Below, piece after piece: positions 1 through 8,858 of a stretch of 53,823 bases of DNA (position 1 is the stretch's first letter; every line of letters begins with the position of its first letter). The notes under the pieces are model-generated. The model worked only from the letters and a program-made list of their open reading frames with translations, did no database searches and had not been told where the DNA came from. The position numbers and the translations under genes are program-made. The DNA is from an uncultured bacterium (lineage in GTDB: Bacteria > Patescibacteriota > Gracilibacteria > Absconditabacterales > Absconditicoccaceae), in NCBI GenBank assembly GCA_946404285.1, contig CAMJDC010000002.1, forward strand, positions 1 to 53,823. Direction: 5' to 3'.

Positions 1-530
1 GTATAAGCATTTTTATCTACTTTAATCCAAGAAGGAACTTTTACACTATTTTTAGCATTTGTAGCATATAATGGTGATTTTTTAAGTCCATCACGAAGAG
101 CTATCTTATCTCCTGGTTTAAGGAATGTAGATGGAACATTATGTTTTACTCCATTAAGAGTGAAGTGTCCATGTACAACCATTTGTCTAGCTTGCATAAT
201 TGTCTGAGCTAATCCTGAACGAAGAACGATTACATCCATTCTTCTCTCCAAGAATTGAAACAAAGCAAAGTCGTGACTAATATTTTGGTTTTTAGCATAT
301 TGAGATGCAGTAACCTTAACTATCTTAGCAAACTGTTTCTCTGAAAGAAGATATGATCTCTTGAGAAGTTGTTTATTTCTCAAAAGCTTTCCATATTCAG
401 AATTTCTTTGCATAGAAGATCCATGTTGTCCTGGTGTAGTTTTTCTTTGTTTCAAGTTGTACTTTGCAGAACCAAAGATATTCACACCTTCTCTTCTACA
501 TAATCTCAATTTTGCTCAAGTATATTTCAT
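1..530 (-). CDS. rpsD: 30S ribosomal protein S4 (3' end outside window)
   Basis: Primary 16S-binding protein that nucleates assembly of the 30S body. The translation starts [20 protein letters not shown], the usual S4 N-terminus, and the TGA codon sits on its conserved glycine. The S4 RNA-binding domain follows ([15 protein letters not shown], then [14 protein letters not shown]). About 177 residues are visible and the C-terminus is cut by the window edge. It is the last visible gene of the run rplU-infA-rpmJ-rpsM-rpsK-rpsD. No Shine-Dalgarno sequence precedes the ATG. Confidence 0.97.
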
Positions 531-603
531 TTTTACAAGCAAATAATAATAAAGAATATTTTAAATTTTCGTAAATCAAAGCAATAAGATAAGAAAAATC
601 CGA

Positions 604-990
604 TTAATTTCTCTTTGGTCTTAGTCCTTTACATCCTCCAAATTGAATTGGAGTTTCTTCTCTAATATATTGAATATCAATCACTCCAATCTCATTGATA
701 GCTTTGAATACCCCATCTCTTGCCATCCCAGTTCCTCTAAAAACTAATCCAATTTCTTTAAGTCAAAGAGCTTGAGCTTCTTTAAGTAATTGTTTAGTTA
801 AAACTTCAGCAGCATATGGAGTAGACTTTTTAGAACCTTTATATCAAACTTTTCCAGTTCCTCCTCCAACTATTTTATTTCACTCTGCATCAACGATTGT
901 AATAAGAGTGTTGTTAGATGTAGTATGTACGTGAACTACTCCACTTACTACCTTTACATCCTTTTTCTTTGCTTTTGCCTTTACTACCAT
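604..990 (-). CDS. rpsK: 30S ribosomal protein S11
   Basis: Component of the 30S platform near the mRNA exit. 128 residues, close to the family length. The order is a basic N-terminus, then VVHVHTTSNNTLITIVD, then GLVFRGTGMARDGVFKAI, and finally the family ending GGCKGLRPKRN. Two glycines (AEGNK and GKVGYKGS) are encoded by TGA. It lies between rpsM and rpsD as in the alpha/S13 operon of most bacteria. The stop is TAA. Confidence 0.97.
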
Positions 991-1019
991 TGTAATTATC
1001 TAGGATAATATGAATAAAA

Positions 1020-1394
1020 TTATTTCTTAATTGTAGGTCTAACTTTAGATCTTCAAAGAAGTTTCTTTGCAGTTTTTGCATTTTTACGAGTCAATTGTCC
1101 TCTAACAGGCAATCCGAGATTGTGTCTCATTCCTCTATAACATTTGATTTCCTTTAATCTTTTAATTGCAGCAGCAACTTCTCTTTTAAGATCAGATTCA
1201 AGAACGTAATTTTTTAGTTCATCAGAAATCTTCTTTTGATCTTCCTCAGTTAAATCTTTAACTTTTTTCATTGGATTGATTCCAACTTTAGTCAAAATCT
1301 TTTGAGATCTGATTCTTCCAATCCCGTAAATATTTGTAAGTGCAATCCATGTTGATTTTTCATCAGGAAGCACATGTCCCATTATTCTAAACAT
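1020..1394 (-). CDS. rpsM: 30S ribosomal protein S13
   Basis: 30S head protein that contacts the P-site tRNA and forms the inter-subunit bridge. The ORF track ends this gene at a TGA (1053-1055). Read as Gly, it continues eleven codons (GRSKVRPTIKK) to TAA, restoring the basic S13 tail that reaches the decoding centre. The core IYGIGRIRSQKIL and YRGMRHNLGLPVRGQ are diagnostic. I chose the ATG giving MFRIMGHV rather than the TTG three codons upstream, because S13 proteins begin directly with an xRIxG strand. 124 residues. Confidence 0.96.
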
Positions 1395-1421
1395 ACTTTT
1401 CAATAAGAAGAAATATAAAAA

Positions 1422-1538
1422 TTATCCTTGTCTAGCTTTATGTCTAGGATTTTTTTTGCAAGTAACGTATAATCTACCTTTTCTCTTAACGATCTGGCAG
1501 TACATGCATCTTTTTTTGAGAGATGATACAACTTTCAT
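1422..1538 (-). CDS. rpmJ: 50S ribosomal protein L36
   Basis: Small zinc-ribbon protein of the large subunit, 38 residues ([20 protein letters not shown]...KHK-type tail). Three ligands are visible: C-x2-C (CMYC), then a Cys in [10 protein letters not shown] followed by the family His. Too short for the ORF track. It sits in the conserved order infA-rpmJ-rpsM. Confidence 0.95.
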   Translation of the reverse strand: MKVVSSLKKRCMYCQIVKRKGRLYVTCKKNPRHKARQG

Positions 1539-1576
1539 GATACGTAAATTATGATAAATAAATATTAAATCTGATT

Positions 1577-1831
1577 TTATTCATTGTCATCTTCAGACTG
1601 ATGATTAGCTGGATTATATCTATACGTTATACGTCACTGACTCATATCGTATTGATTTACCTCAACTTTTACCCAATCTCATTCAATCACAGATATGTGT
1701 GACTGCTTCATCTTTCATGCTTTGTAACACATAATAACCACTTCCATATCTTTAAGTTTTACTCTAAACTTTCATGCTGGAAGCACTTCAACTACTTCAC
1801 CATCTAACTCTAGGATTCAAGTTTTTGCCAT
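1577..1831 (-). CDS. infA: translation initiation factor IF-1
   Basis: OB-fold factor that blocks the A site during initiation. 84 residues. The family pattern is clear: [20 protein letters not shown], then [23 protein letters not shown]. Six glycines in it are TGA, so the standard code yields no ORF here. The rplU stop and the infA start overlap as TAATG, which suggests translational coupling. The ~10-residue acidic tail (HQSEDDNE) is longer than in E. coli. Confidence 0.95.
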
Positions 1832-2148
1832 TACGCCACGATACTTTTAATAGTTAAAATCGTTTCTGTAGGTCTAAATCCTCTCTTTCTAAAATATCTA
1901 GTTTTTCTCTTGAACTTCAATACATCTACCTTTTCTCATTTCTGAGTAGTTCAAACTATAGCCTCCACTTTAGCTCACTTTACGAACGGAGTTCCTACTT
2001 TTACAGTAGTTCCTTCTTCATCAAATACAGCCAAAACTTCGTCTATAGTCATTTTATCTCACTCTTTTTGAGAAAGGTTATCTACAGTAAGTTCTGTTCA
2101 TTCAGAAACTATATACTGATGTCCTTGTAATTTAATAACTGCGTACAT
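1831..2148 (-). CDS. rplU: 50S ribosomal protein L21
   Basis: Large-subunit protein that binds 23S rRNA together with L20. 105 residues. It starts MYAVIKLQGHQYIVSEGTEL and contains VGTPFVKGAKVEA and the basic loop LKFKRKTRYFRKRGFRP. Usually rplU pairs with rpmA. Here it sits directly upstream of infA with a one-base TAATG overlap, placing it at the head of the infA-rpsD run. Confidence 0.95.
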
Positions 2149-2182
2149 ACTAAACACACATTAACATAAATAAAAGCATCGA

Positions 2183-2446
2183 CTAAACTATTTTTCCTAA
2201 TTGAGCCAATGTATTATATTTTTTCTTATTCTTACGATATGAATCTGAAACAATAGCTCTAATTCTCTTATATCTACGAGAAGAAGGGAAATCATATGTA
2301 ACAGTTTTACGATAATGTTTTGTCCCATATGTTTTTTGCTTCTTTGCTATATCCAAAATATGAGAAGATCGTAATTCCTTCTTGTAAAATGAGATCATTC
2401 TTTCATTAGTATTAAGATCTCCAGCTCTCCATACAGTAAATCACAT
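2183..2446 (-). CDS. small basic protein, possibly divergent bS21
   Basis: 87-residue basic protein not recognised with certainty. The ORF track starts it at an internal Met. Reading TGA as Gly extends it to an ATG giving MGFTVWRAGDLNTNERMISF. The middle (RMISFYKKELRSSHILDIAK, then KKQKTYGTKHYRK) resembles the bS21 pattern RRFKR...aGIL.E.R.REfYEKP...RK, and the basic C-terminus fits a ribosomal protein. It lies 34 bases upstream of rplU on the same strand. bS21 normally sits by the 16S 3' end, so a divergent version would fit the altered 3' end of this 16S. This assignment is an inference. It could be an unrelated clade-specific ribosome-associated protein. Confidence 0.55.
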
Positions 2447-2507
2447 AACTTGTAAACAATAGATATAAAAGTCTGATTATTTATTTTTTAGCACATTATG
2501 TTTAATG

Positions 2508-2594
2508 TGCCGGGGACCGGAATCGAACCGGCACGGGAGTATAAGTCCCAAAGGATTTTAAGTCCTTCGTGTCTACCAATTCCACCACCCCGGC
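2508..2594 (-). tRNA. tRNA-Leu(UAA)
   Basis: Acceptor GCCGGGG pairs with CCCCGGC, discriminator A. The anticodon loop CTTAAAA gives UAA, and a long class II variable arm is present as expected for Leu. It lies between the rplU group and the infC-rpmI-rplT operon. Confidence 0.95.
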
Positions 2595-2646
2595 ATATAG
2601 AATTCCGAGCCTAGACTAAGAATTCTTTATTGGTAGATTTTAACGA

Positions 2647-2994
2647 CTATTTTGTAACTTCGTCACAGATTTTATTGAACACTTCAGGGAATGCTACAGC
2701 TATATTTGATAATACTTTTCTATTCAAATCAATATTCTTTGTATAGCATTGATTCATAAATGTTGAATATTTTAATCCCTTCTCGCGTAAAGATGCATTC
2801 AATCTTTCAATCCATAATCTACGAAAATCCCTTTTCTTGAGTCTACGAGATGTGTAAGCGTGTTGACCTTGTTTGATTAAAGCCTGTCTTACCTGATTGT
2901 AAACCTTACTACGACCTTGACGGAATCATTTTGCTTGAGATAGATATTTCTTATGTTTTCTCTGTCTCTGAAGTCCATTTGTAACTCTTACCAT
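2647..2994 (-). CDS. rplT: 50S ribosomal protein L20
   Basis: Early-assembly 23S-binding protein, 115 residues. It starts MVRVTNGLQRQRKHKKYL and contains AKGFRQGRSKVYNQVRQAL and RDFRRLWIERLNASLRE, all diagnostic. The glycine of AKGFR is TGA. Last gene of infC-rpmI-rplT. In many bacteria L20 represses this operon by binding its own mRNA leader. I see no obvious mimic here. Confidence 0.96.
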
Positions 2995-3040
2995 GATTGA
3001 TAATTCAAACAAATAAAGTAAATCTGATTTCTATTTTTGA

Positions 3041-3232
3041 TTAATGAAGTAATCATTTAACACTCTTTGCTACCTGTGGAGCAAGTTCTTTTCCATAACG
3101 GAACTTTTTATTAGTCTTTCATTTATTTGTAAGTAAATGATTATTACAAGATTTTTTACATAAAACTTTTCCTGTTCTAGTAACCTTGAATCTTTTTCCT
3201 GCTCACGAATGAGTCTTCAATTTTGTTGCCAT
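3041..3232 (-). CDS. rpmI: 50S ribosomal protein L35
   Basis: 63-residue large-subunit protein. MATKLKTHSGAGKRFKVTRT is the L35 signature, with the first Gly of SGAGKRF encoded by TGA. This is strong position-specific evidence that TGA means Gly. It is 12 bases downstream of infC. The leader ends TTGGTAATTCC-ATG, without a GGAGG-type site. Confidence 0.96.
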
Positions 3233-3243
3233 GGAATTACCAA

Positions 3244-3900
3244 CTATTTAGCAAATAAAATAATACTATATCACTGAGCTTCTTTCTTTGGAGTATCATA
3301 TTGAGCACGTCCAAATTGCGAAAGCTGCTCTTTAGCATATTCAATTTTTTCTAATGCCTTATCCGCATACATTTTTTCTCTTCATTTGAGTTTTATACTT
3401 ATCTTAACACTTGTTCATGATTTAAGGAATTCCTCAGCTTTCTTAAGTTTGAGAGCTAAATCATTATCTCATATCGCATAAGAAAGTTTTATTTCCTTAG
3501 TCTCACGTGATTTTTGTTGTTTTTTTCTTTCCTTTTCTTCTTTTCACTTCTGATACATATATTTTCAGTAATCAGTCATTCTAACCGTAGACTGCATCTT
3601 ATCTGGATCATAACTCATCTGAACCAAATCCAGTCAAGCTTGTTCAGCCATTTCTAATGCTACCCTACGAGGAAATGTTCACAAATTCTTTTTCTCATCA
3701 TCAATTATCATAATCGTAGGAGCCTTTATCTGATCATTCACATATATAATCTTTGCTTTAGGATTTTGCGAATCATAAGATCCACCATTTCATCTCTGAT
3801 TTTCTCCTCCGCGAGAATACCCTCCAGAATTTTGTCCCGAGTAATTCTTGCCTCCATTTGCATTATAAGGCTTCTTTTGATATCACTGATTTTGATCCAT
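3244..3900 (-). CDS. infC: translation initiation factor IF-3
   Basis: Binds the 30S subunit, prevents 50S joining and checks the start codon. 218 residues, longer than the usual ~175, because residues 1-48 form a Gly/Asn/Ser/Gln-rich low-complexity extension (YNANGGKNYSGQNSGGYSRG). The N-domain begins near YVNDQIKAPTIMIID. The linker and C-domain follow with KEIKLSYAIGDNDL, LKSGTSVKISIKLKGREKMY and LEKI. First gene of infC-rpmI-rplT. The start is the ATG before MDQNQGYQ. A later start near the N-domain cannot be excluded. Confidence 0.94.
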
Positions 3901-3970
3901 ACAACACAAACCCAAATAAAATCAAAGATTTTGACCACTTCGAGATTATCATTTACAATGATGAAATACT

Positions 3971-4044
3971 CGCTCCCGGCGGGGGTCGAACCCGCGATTT
4001 CCACCGTGAGAGGGTGGCGTCCTAGACCACTAGACCACGAGAGC
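3971..4044 (-). tRNA. tRNA-Glu(CUC)
   Basis: Acceptor GCTCTCG/CGGGAGC, discriminator G, anticodon loop CTCTCAC giving CUC. The D-arm TGGTCTAGTGGTCTAGGAC matches bacterial tRNA-Glu. Confidence 0.93.
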
Positions 4045-4079
4045 ATGCTGAAGCGGTCTGAATGAACTAATTTAACATT

Positions 4080-4151
4080 TACCCTTGCTGGGGATCGAAC
4101 CCAGATCCACAGCTTAGAAGGCTGTTGTTCTATCCATTGAACTACAAGAGC
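4080..4151 (-). tRNA. tRNA-Arg(UCU)
   Basis: Cloverleaf with anticodon stem ACAGC/GCTGT and loop CTTCTAA, anticodon UCU, reading AGA/AGG. The acceptor contains G-U wobble pairs (GCTCTTG/CAAGGGT). AGA is used heavily in the genes around it. Confidence 0.92.
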
Positions 4152-4162
4152 TCAAAAAAAAC

Positions 4163-4235
4163 TGGACTCTAGGGGAGTCGAACCCCTGACCTACTGCGTG
4201 CAAAGCAGTCGCTCTACCAACTAAGCTAAGAGCCC
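4163..4235 (-). tRNA. tRNA-Ala(UGC)
   Basis: Acceptor GGGCTCT/AGAGTCC with the G3-U70 pair that marks alanine tRNAs. Discriminator A, anticodon loop TTTGCAC giving UGC. Confidence 0.95.
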
Positions 4236-4260
4236 ATAAATTTAGTTAAAGATTACAATT

Positions 4261-4343
4261 TGGGGAGAATAGGATTTGAACCTATGTAGCCGTGAGGCGT
4301 CAGATTTACAGTCTGATGCAATTGACCGCTCTGCCATCTCCCC
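4261..4343 (-). tRNA. tRNA-Tyr(GUA)
   Basis: Class II tRNA of 83 nt. Acceptor GGGGAGA/TTCTCCC with discriminator A, anticodon loop CTGTAAA giving GUA. Confidence 0.95.
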
Positions 4344-4373
4344 ATATAGCTGTTTTAATGAACAACATTTTTA

Positions 4374-4610
4374 CTAGAATCCAGACGAACCAACATTAGT
4401 AGGATCCGACAATGAAATAATTCAAAACAACACCAATCACCCAATTATAAACAATCACAATCAAAGTAACACCCACATTTGTCTAGTTCCACCTATCTTC
4501 TCATCCGCTCGTTTATTCCTTCAAAAAATCTCTACCAACCTCGCTGAATAATATACCATAACTCAACCCAAAACCATAATAACAAGTCAAAGTATGATAC
4601 GTCCAAACAT
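4374..4610 (-). CDS. small two-helix membrane protein
   Basis: Unrecognised 78-residue protein embedded in the tRNA cluster between tRNA-Gly(UCA) and tRNA-Tyr. Two hydrophobic helices are visible (residues about 3-22, IILGLVIMVLGWVMVYY, and 46-67, MWVLLGLWLFIIGWLVLFWI), separated by a charged loop RNKRADEKIGGTRQ. This looks like a hairpin with both ends on one side. Five glycines are TGA, so it is invisible to standard ORF calling. It resembles SecE in size but lacks a recognisable SecE motif. Confidence 0.6.
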
Positions 4611-4641
4611 TTCCAAAAACACAAAGGATAAACGTTAAGAC

Positions 4642-4715
4642 AGCGGATAACGGGACTTGAACCCGTACAAGCAGAGCTGAAGTCTGCTATGCTACACCAA
4701 CTACATCATATCCGC
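4642..4715 (-). tRNA. tRNA-Gly(UCA), decodes UGA as glycine
   Basis: 74-nt cloverleaf. Acceptor GCGGATA/TATCCGC, discriminator U73, anticodon stem GCAGA/TCTGC around loop CTTCAGC, so the anticodon is UCA and pairs with UGA. U73 and C35 are glycine identity features in bacteria, whereas tRNA-Trp carries G73, so Gly charging is the best reading. This is the decoding tRNA for table 25 and explains the TGA codons on glycine positions throughout the window. First gene of the tRNA cluster, about 40 bases after a promoter-like sequence. Confidence 0.95.
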
Positions 4716-4751
4716 AAAGCATTTTCCAACTGCTATAATAAACAGTATCAG

Positions 4752-4781
4752 AGTATATACAAAAATCAGAATAAAAATCAA
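4752..4781 (-). promoter_or_regulatory. predicted promoter of the tRNA cluster
   Basis: On the minus strand TTGATT, 18 bases, TATACT, about 40 bases before tRNA-Gly(UCA). It would drive Gly-membrane protein-Tyr-Ala-Arg-Glu. The remaining gap up to 4967 is AT-rich with no gene that I can see. Confidence 0.5.
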
Positions 4782-4967
4782 GAGCATTTTATATCATTTT
4801 ATATATTTTTTTAAAAAATGGTTGTAAAAAATAAAAGGTATGTTCTTATGCTTAAATTTTTAAAAATTTTTTTGAAGAATTTTAATAGGTAAAATGCCAA
4901 AAAAAGAAAACACCAAAAAAGTGACTTTTAATAAACTAAGTTAAAATCTGATTTTTATTTATAATTT

Positions 4968-7679
4968 TTAATAAACTTTAAAATCAATCATACCATCAAC
5001 CTGCTGAACAATATCAAATTCAAGAGTCAGTTTTACAGAAAATATTCATTTATCTTTAAAAGTATGTGTAACTTGCGAACAAGCTCTTCATTTACACGTA
5101 ACAGGAGAACTTCCATCTCCAAAATCTCGAGTCATTTTCTCAGGCAATCAATCAAACGAAGCCTCAAACACAACCTCTTTATCAACTGGAGCCTGCCTTG
5201 ATGGATGAGAAATAGAAGCAATATCAACATTTATCAATCATTTTTTCACATTTAATATTGGTCACGATATTTCCAAACTTCTCTGCTGTAATGTACGAAT
5301 TGTAACTTTTGGCTGAAATATTCAATTTTCGTTTTCATAATCGTAATTATAAGTATGAGCAACAACTCCATTCTGTAAATGCTCTTTTATTTCTCAATCT
5401 CCAAAATCCCACGTAAAAAATACTATTTCATCTCATGGAACATTTACCTCAGTTTTTGAAGCATCCAGAATAACCGTCAAAGGCTCAAATCATTCAGATA
5501 CTGGTTGTTTAGTTTCATTTGAGGTTACTGTCAATTTTCACAAGATTTCCGGTTTTTCCACTGTAATTTTTATTTCTTCAGTCTCTTCATCCATTCACCT
5601 ACCAACATCTGAAGTAACTATCCTTAAATAATAAACTCACTCATCCAAAATATCAAAAGAATAAGTATCATCATCATTCAATAAAGGTTTATCATCCAAA
5701 TATACAGCTTTTTTCAAAGTATTACTAGTTGGTGTTATAGATCTTATTTGCAACTGAAATTTTTGCGGAGGTGTATCTATAAATATATCCGTACAACCAC
5801 TATATTCCGTTCCTTTCGAAGAACACATTTCCTTAAACTTAGACGTACTTTTATCTTCAGTCATTAACAAATATTGAACATCAAATGTTTCTTTTTTCAA
5901 CTGAATCAAATCAGAATCACATTGTCATTGCTTTCAATCAACCGTAACATAATCAAGCACTACTTCATAATTTCATTTTTCCGGAAATGTATAATTAAAT
6001 TCCTGAGATTGATCCTTAAAAACTTCATGTACTTTATTTGTTGATTTATCTTTTATTGTATATTGATAAGAAGAAATTTTTACTGCATCTGACGGATCAA
6101 CAAATTCAGTAGATATATTATATTTTGATGTTCATGGAAAATTTTCGACCTCTATCCAACACACAGGAAGATCACTTGGAATCACTCTTACTGGGAAAGT
6201 ATAAACAAATCCCCCTATATCTGGAAATGTAAAATATGCATGATACACTTGAGGAATCCTATACGAATAATCAAATGTTACCTGATTCTCCCTATCTATT
6301 TCTCAATCTCAATCCAAATCTGCAGTAACATTATAATAATTTTCCCCGAAATCAATAAAGACCTGCGTTGTATCTACAGACATTTTTGCTGGAGCCTTAC
6401 CCAAATTAAACTCTCAATTTGTTGGCAATATCCTATTTACCCTATTATTAGAAGAACTGCTAGAACTTGTCGTCAAAGAAACTATTATCTCCGAATCAAA
6501 ATCTAAAGGTTTTCATGAATCATCATTCGATACAACTTCAGTATTACTTTTTCCATAAATATCAATATAATCTATTTCAAGTAAATAATAATAAGTTCCC
6601 TTCTCTCAATACAAACAAGTTCAATTAAATGGAATTTCTGAATCTTTTTTAAGACGAGAAAGGTCTGAAAGCTCTAAAACCTGATTTTGACCATTTTCAC
6701 ATAATAGCCTAATTGACTGAATCGTTATATTCTGTCACAAATATTTATACTGATACTCAAACAATTTATCAGTTCTTAAAGTAAAGGCAAATTCTGCAGG
6801 AGCAATTAATGGATAAGCCATTCCAAATTCTCCATTAGAATCATAACGAAAATTAAATTCATCTCATGGATTTACAACTTTACCAACAAGATATGGTTGA
6901 ACTATTGGCAGATTAACCACAGTTTCTTCTACCACAATTTTATTTATCCATCAAAAAACTAATCACATTAATACTCATACTCACGTTGCTCACACAATTC
7001 ATCAAACCAATCACCATAAATATTTTTTCTTTGATTGATTTTTTACAGTTATTAACCTATAAATATTAGCAACAATCACTCCAAGCATCAAAATAATAAT
7101 ACTTCAAAACAACAAAGCTGAAAAAAGCATAAGAAATGTCTTAGCCACTCCTGCCTTCACTCATATTCACACTAAAGCATCTGGATTCTTAATCAATGAA
7201 GTTAATGTTACTCAAAAACCTGTAAATATTAAAAGTAACACAACTCCACATCCAATTGCTAATTTTTTGAAAGAAAAATTGATTTTTGCTCATTTTTTCA
7301 CTTCCGTTGGTTTTTTTACTTGAACTTGAGTATATCATAATGCTTGTAATTGTTGTTTTCCTTGAACAAAAAGTGCATTAAGTTTATCTAATTGTTTCTG
7401 TATTTCATTTTGTTGTTCAATTGGTAAATTTTGTGCATTTCTAACATAATCAAGAAGATCATTGTATTGTTTTTGATATTGCTGTTGCTGAACAAGTAAC
7501 TGCTGAATCTGCATAGATACGCTAGGTTGTTCCACAGATTGTGTTTGTCATTCCTGAACCTGCTGTTGTTCTTGAACAAATTGTTGTTCTTGTTGTCATT
7601 GAACAGATTGCTGAACTTGTTCAGGTTGTGGCTGAACAGGTTGTTGATTTAAATTCTGATTTGTTTGGTTTTCTTCCAT
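4968..7679 (-). CDS. large membrane-anchored PKD-domain surface protein
   Basis: 903-residue protein made continuous by reading TGA as Gly. Residues 1-~110 are Gln-rich (runs of Q with V, E, P; IQQLLVQQQQYQKQYNDLL) and probably cytoplasmic. Three hydrophobic helices follow near residues 138-160 (AIGCGVVLLLIFTGFGVTL), 175-205 and 215-240 (GGIVGATGVGVLMGLVFGW). The remaining ~660 residues are a string of Ig-like beta domains with PKD signatures (WDFGDGEI, RDFGDGSSPV, DLDGDGEID) and a Ser/Thr-rich patch. PKD domains mediate protein or carbohydrate contacts at the cell surface. The N-terminal Q-rich head joined to a multi-pass membrane segment is unusual. Substrate unknown. Confidence 0.85.
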
Positions 7680-7715
7680 TTTTGTTTTATTCAAGGAAAT
7701 AAAGTTCCTACTCTA

Positions 7716-7744
7716 ATTATATTCAGAAATACAAAAAAAGTCAA
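7716..7744 (-). promoter_or_regulatory. predicted promoter of the PKD protein gene
   Basis: Minus strand TTGACT, 17 bases, TATAAT, followed by a leader of about 30 bases to the ATG at 7679. The -35 lies inside the T-rich arm of the hairpin that terminates prmC. The block AAAAGTCTGATTTTTTTTG just upstream recurs at other promoters here. Confidence 0.65.
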
Positions 7745-7782
7745 AAAAAATCAGACTTTTATCATTATTTGATTTGACTTTT
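7736..7782 (-). terminator. prmC terminator hairpin
   Basis: Minus strand AAAAGTCAAATCA pairs with TGATTTTTTTTGACTTTT and runs into T's. It overlaps the -35 of the next gene. Confidence 0.5.
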
Positions 7783-7791
7783 ATGAATATT

Positions 7792-8661
7792 TTAATCTTT
7801 GAATGATGCTTTGACTATACGGATGTTAAAATGAAAGGTTTTTACCTCTTCAAAAGCTAGTTTATCTCAAAATTCTTTTTCTAGAATCTCAACCTGCCAT
7901 GTCATCATTTCTAAAAACATCATTACAAATCAGATTTTTTGTTGAAATTTGAAATCAAAGAGTTGATTGAACATTTTTCTATAAAGGTCTAGTCCATCAT
8001 CTCATCATACAAATGCCATTCTAGGTTCTCGCTTTTGAACGTTATCTGGTGAATTTTCATCAAAAGTTTCATCTGGAATATATGGGAGATTTGCTACTAA
8101 TGTAATAGGTTTAATCGTATCTAACGTCTTATCGGAAATGAAAGAAACTAAATCAGATTGTAAAAATTCTGAATCGTATTTCTTTTCTATCAGATTTTCA
8201 TAATTCTTTTGAGCTACAAAAAGTGCTCCAGTAGAGAGATCGGAAAAGAAAATCTGATCGTATGAATCAGGATTTTGGAGAAGAACTGAAATTCAGAGTA
8301 CTCCACATCATGTTCCTATATCCATCAAAATTCACTTCTGATTTTTAAGATTTTCTTTGGTATATTCTGTCACGGCTGTAATCATATATTCCGTTTCTGG
8401 ACGAGGAATCAGAGTATTTTCATTCACAATAAATGGGACTCAGAAAAAATCTACATGTCCAAGTATGTATTCCATAGGCTTTTTATCTTCTACGTACGAA
8501 CGATAATATGTCAAAATCTGATCCACCTCTGGTCAAGAAACCTCTTTTTCCATTTGGGTTCGCATTTCTTCACGAGAAATTTGGAGAACTTCTTGGATAA
8601 ATTTCTCCAAAACGAATTTTTGTTTATATTCAGAATTCTGTAATAAGTCTTGTAAAAGCAT
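7792..8661 (-). CDS. prmC: release factor glutamine methyltransferase PrmC (HemK)
   Basis: SAM-dependent enzyme that methylates the GGQ glutamine of class I release factors. 289 residues. N-terminal helical domain (residues 1-75), then PMEYILGHVDFFG and the substrate-side motif IPRPETE, SAM motif I DIGTGCG, and the catalytic-site motif at VANLPYIP. The family motif is NPPY, and here the second position is Leu (NLPY). A code-25 cell has no use for RF2, so RF1 would be the expected substrate. The start is the ATG before LLQDLLQ, preceded by AAGGGTGGTAAATA, the most SD-like leader in the window. Confidence 0.92.
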
Positions 8662-8795
8662 TATTTACCACCCTTGTTTAAGTAAAAATATCGTGTGTTA
8701 GAATATAGTTATTCAGTTGAAAAACAAGAAAAACAAGAAAAAAAAGACTTATAAAATAAACTATTAAAAAAACCAAAAAAATAAATAGAATTACA

Positions 8796-8823
8796 TTGAC
8801 TTATAACACAAAAAATATATAGT
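8796..8823 (+). promoter_or_regulatory. predicted promoter of the metallopeptidase gene
   Basis: TTGACT, 16 bases, TATAGT, with a further TATAAT just downstream. About 35 bases separate it from the ATG at 8859. The rest of 8662-8795 is AT-rich spacer. Confidence 0.5.
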
Positions 8824-8858
8824 ATATAATGTAAAATTCATTTAACACCTTCTAAATC

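Noticed and set aside
361-546. ORF-track entry on the plus strand
   Set aside because: Antisense to rpsD, which has clear S4 similarity under TGA=Gly.
4642-4715. Selenocysteine or suppressor/Trp tRNA
   Set aside because: Normal 7-bp acceptor and short variable arm exclude tRNA-Sec. U73 and the protein alignments point to Gly and not Trp.
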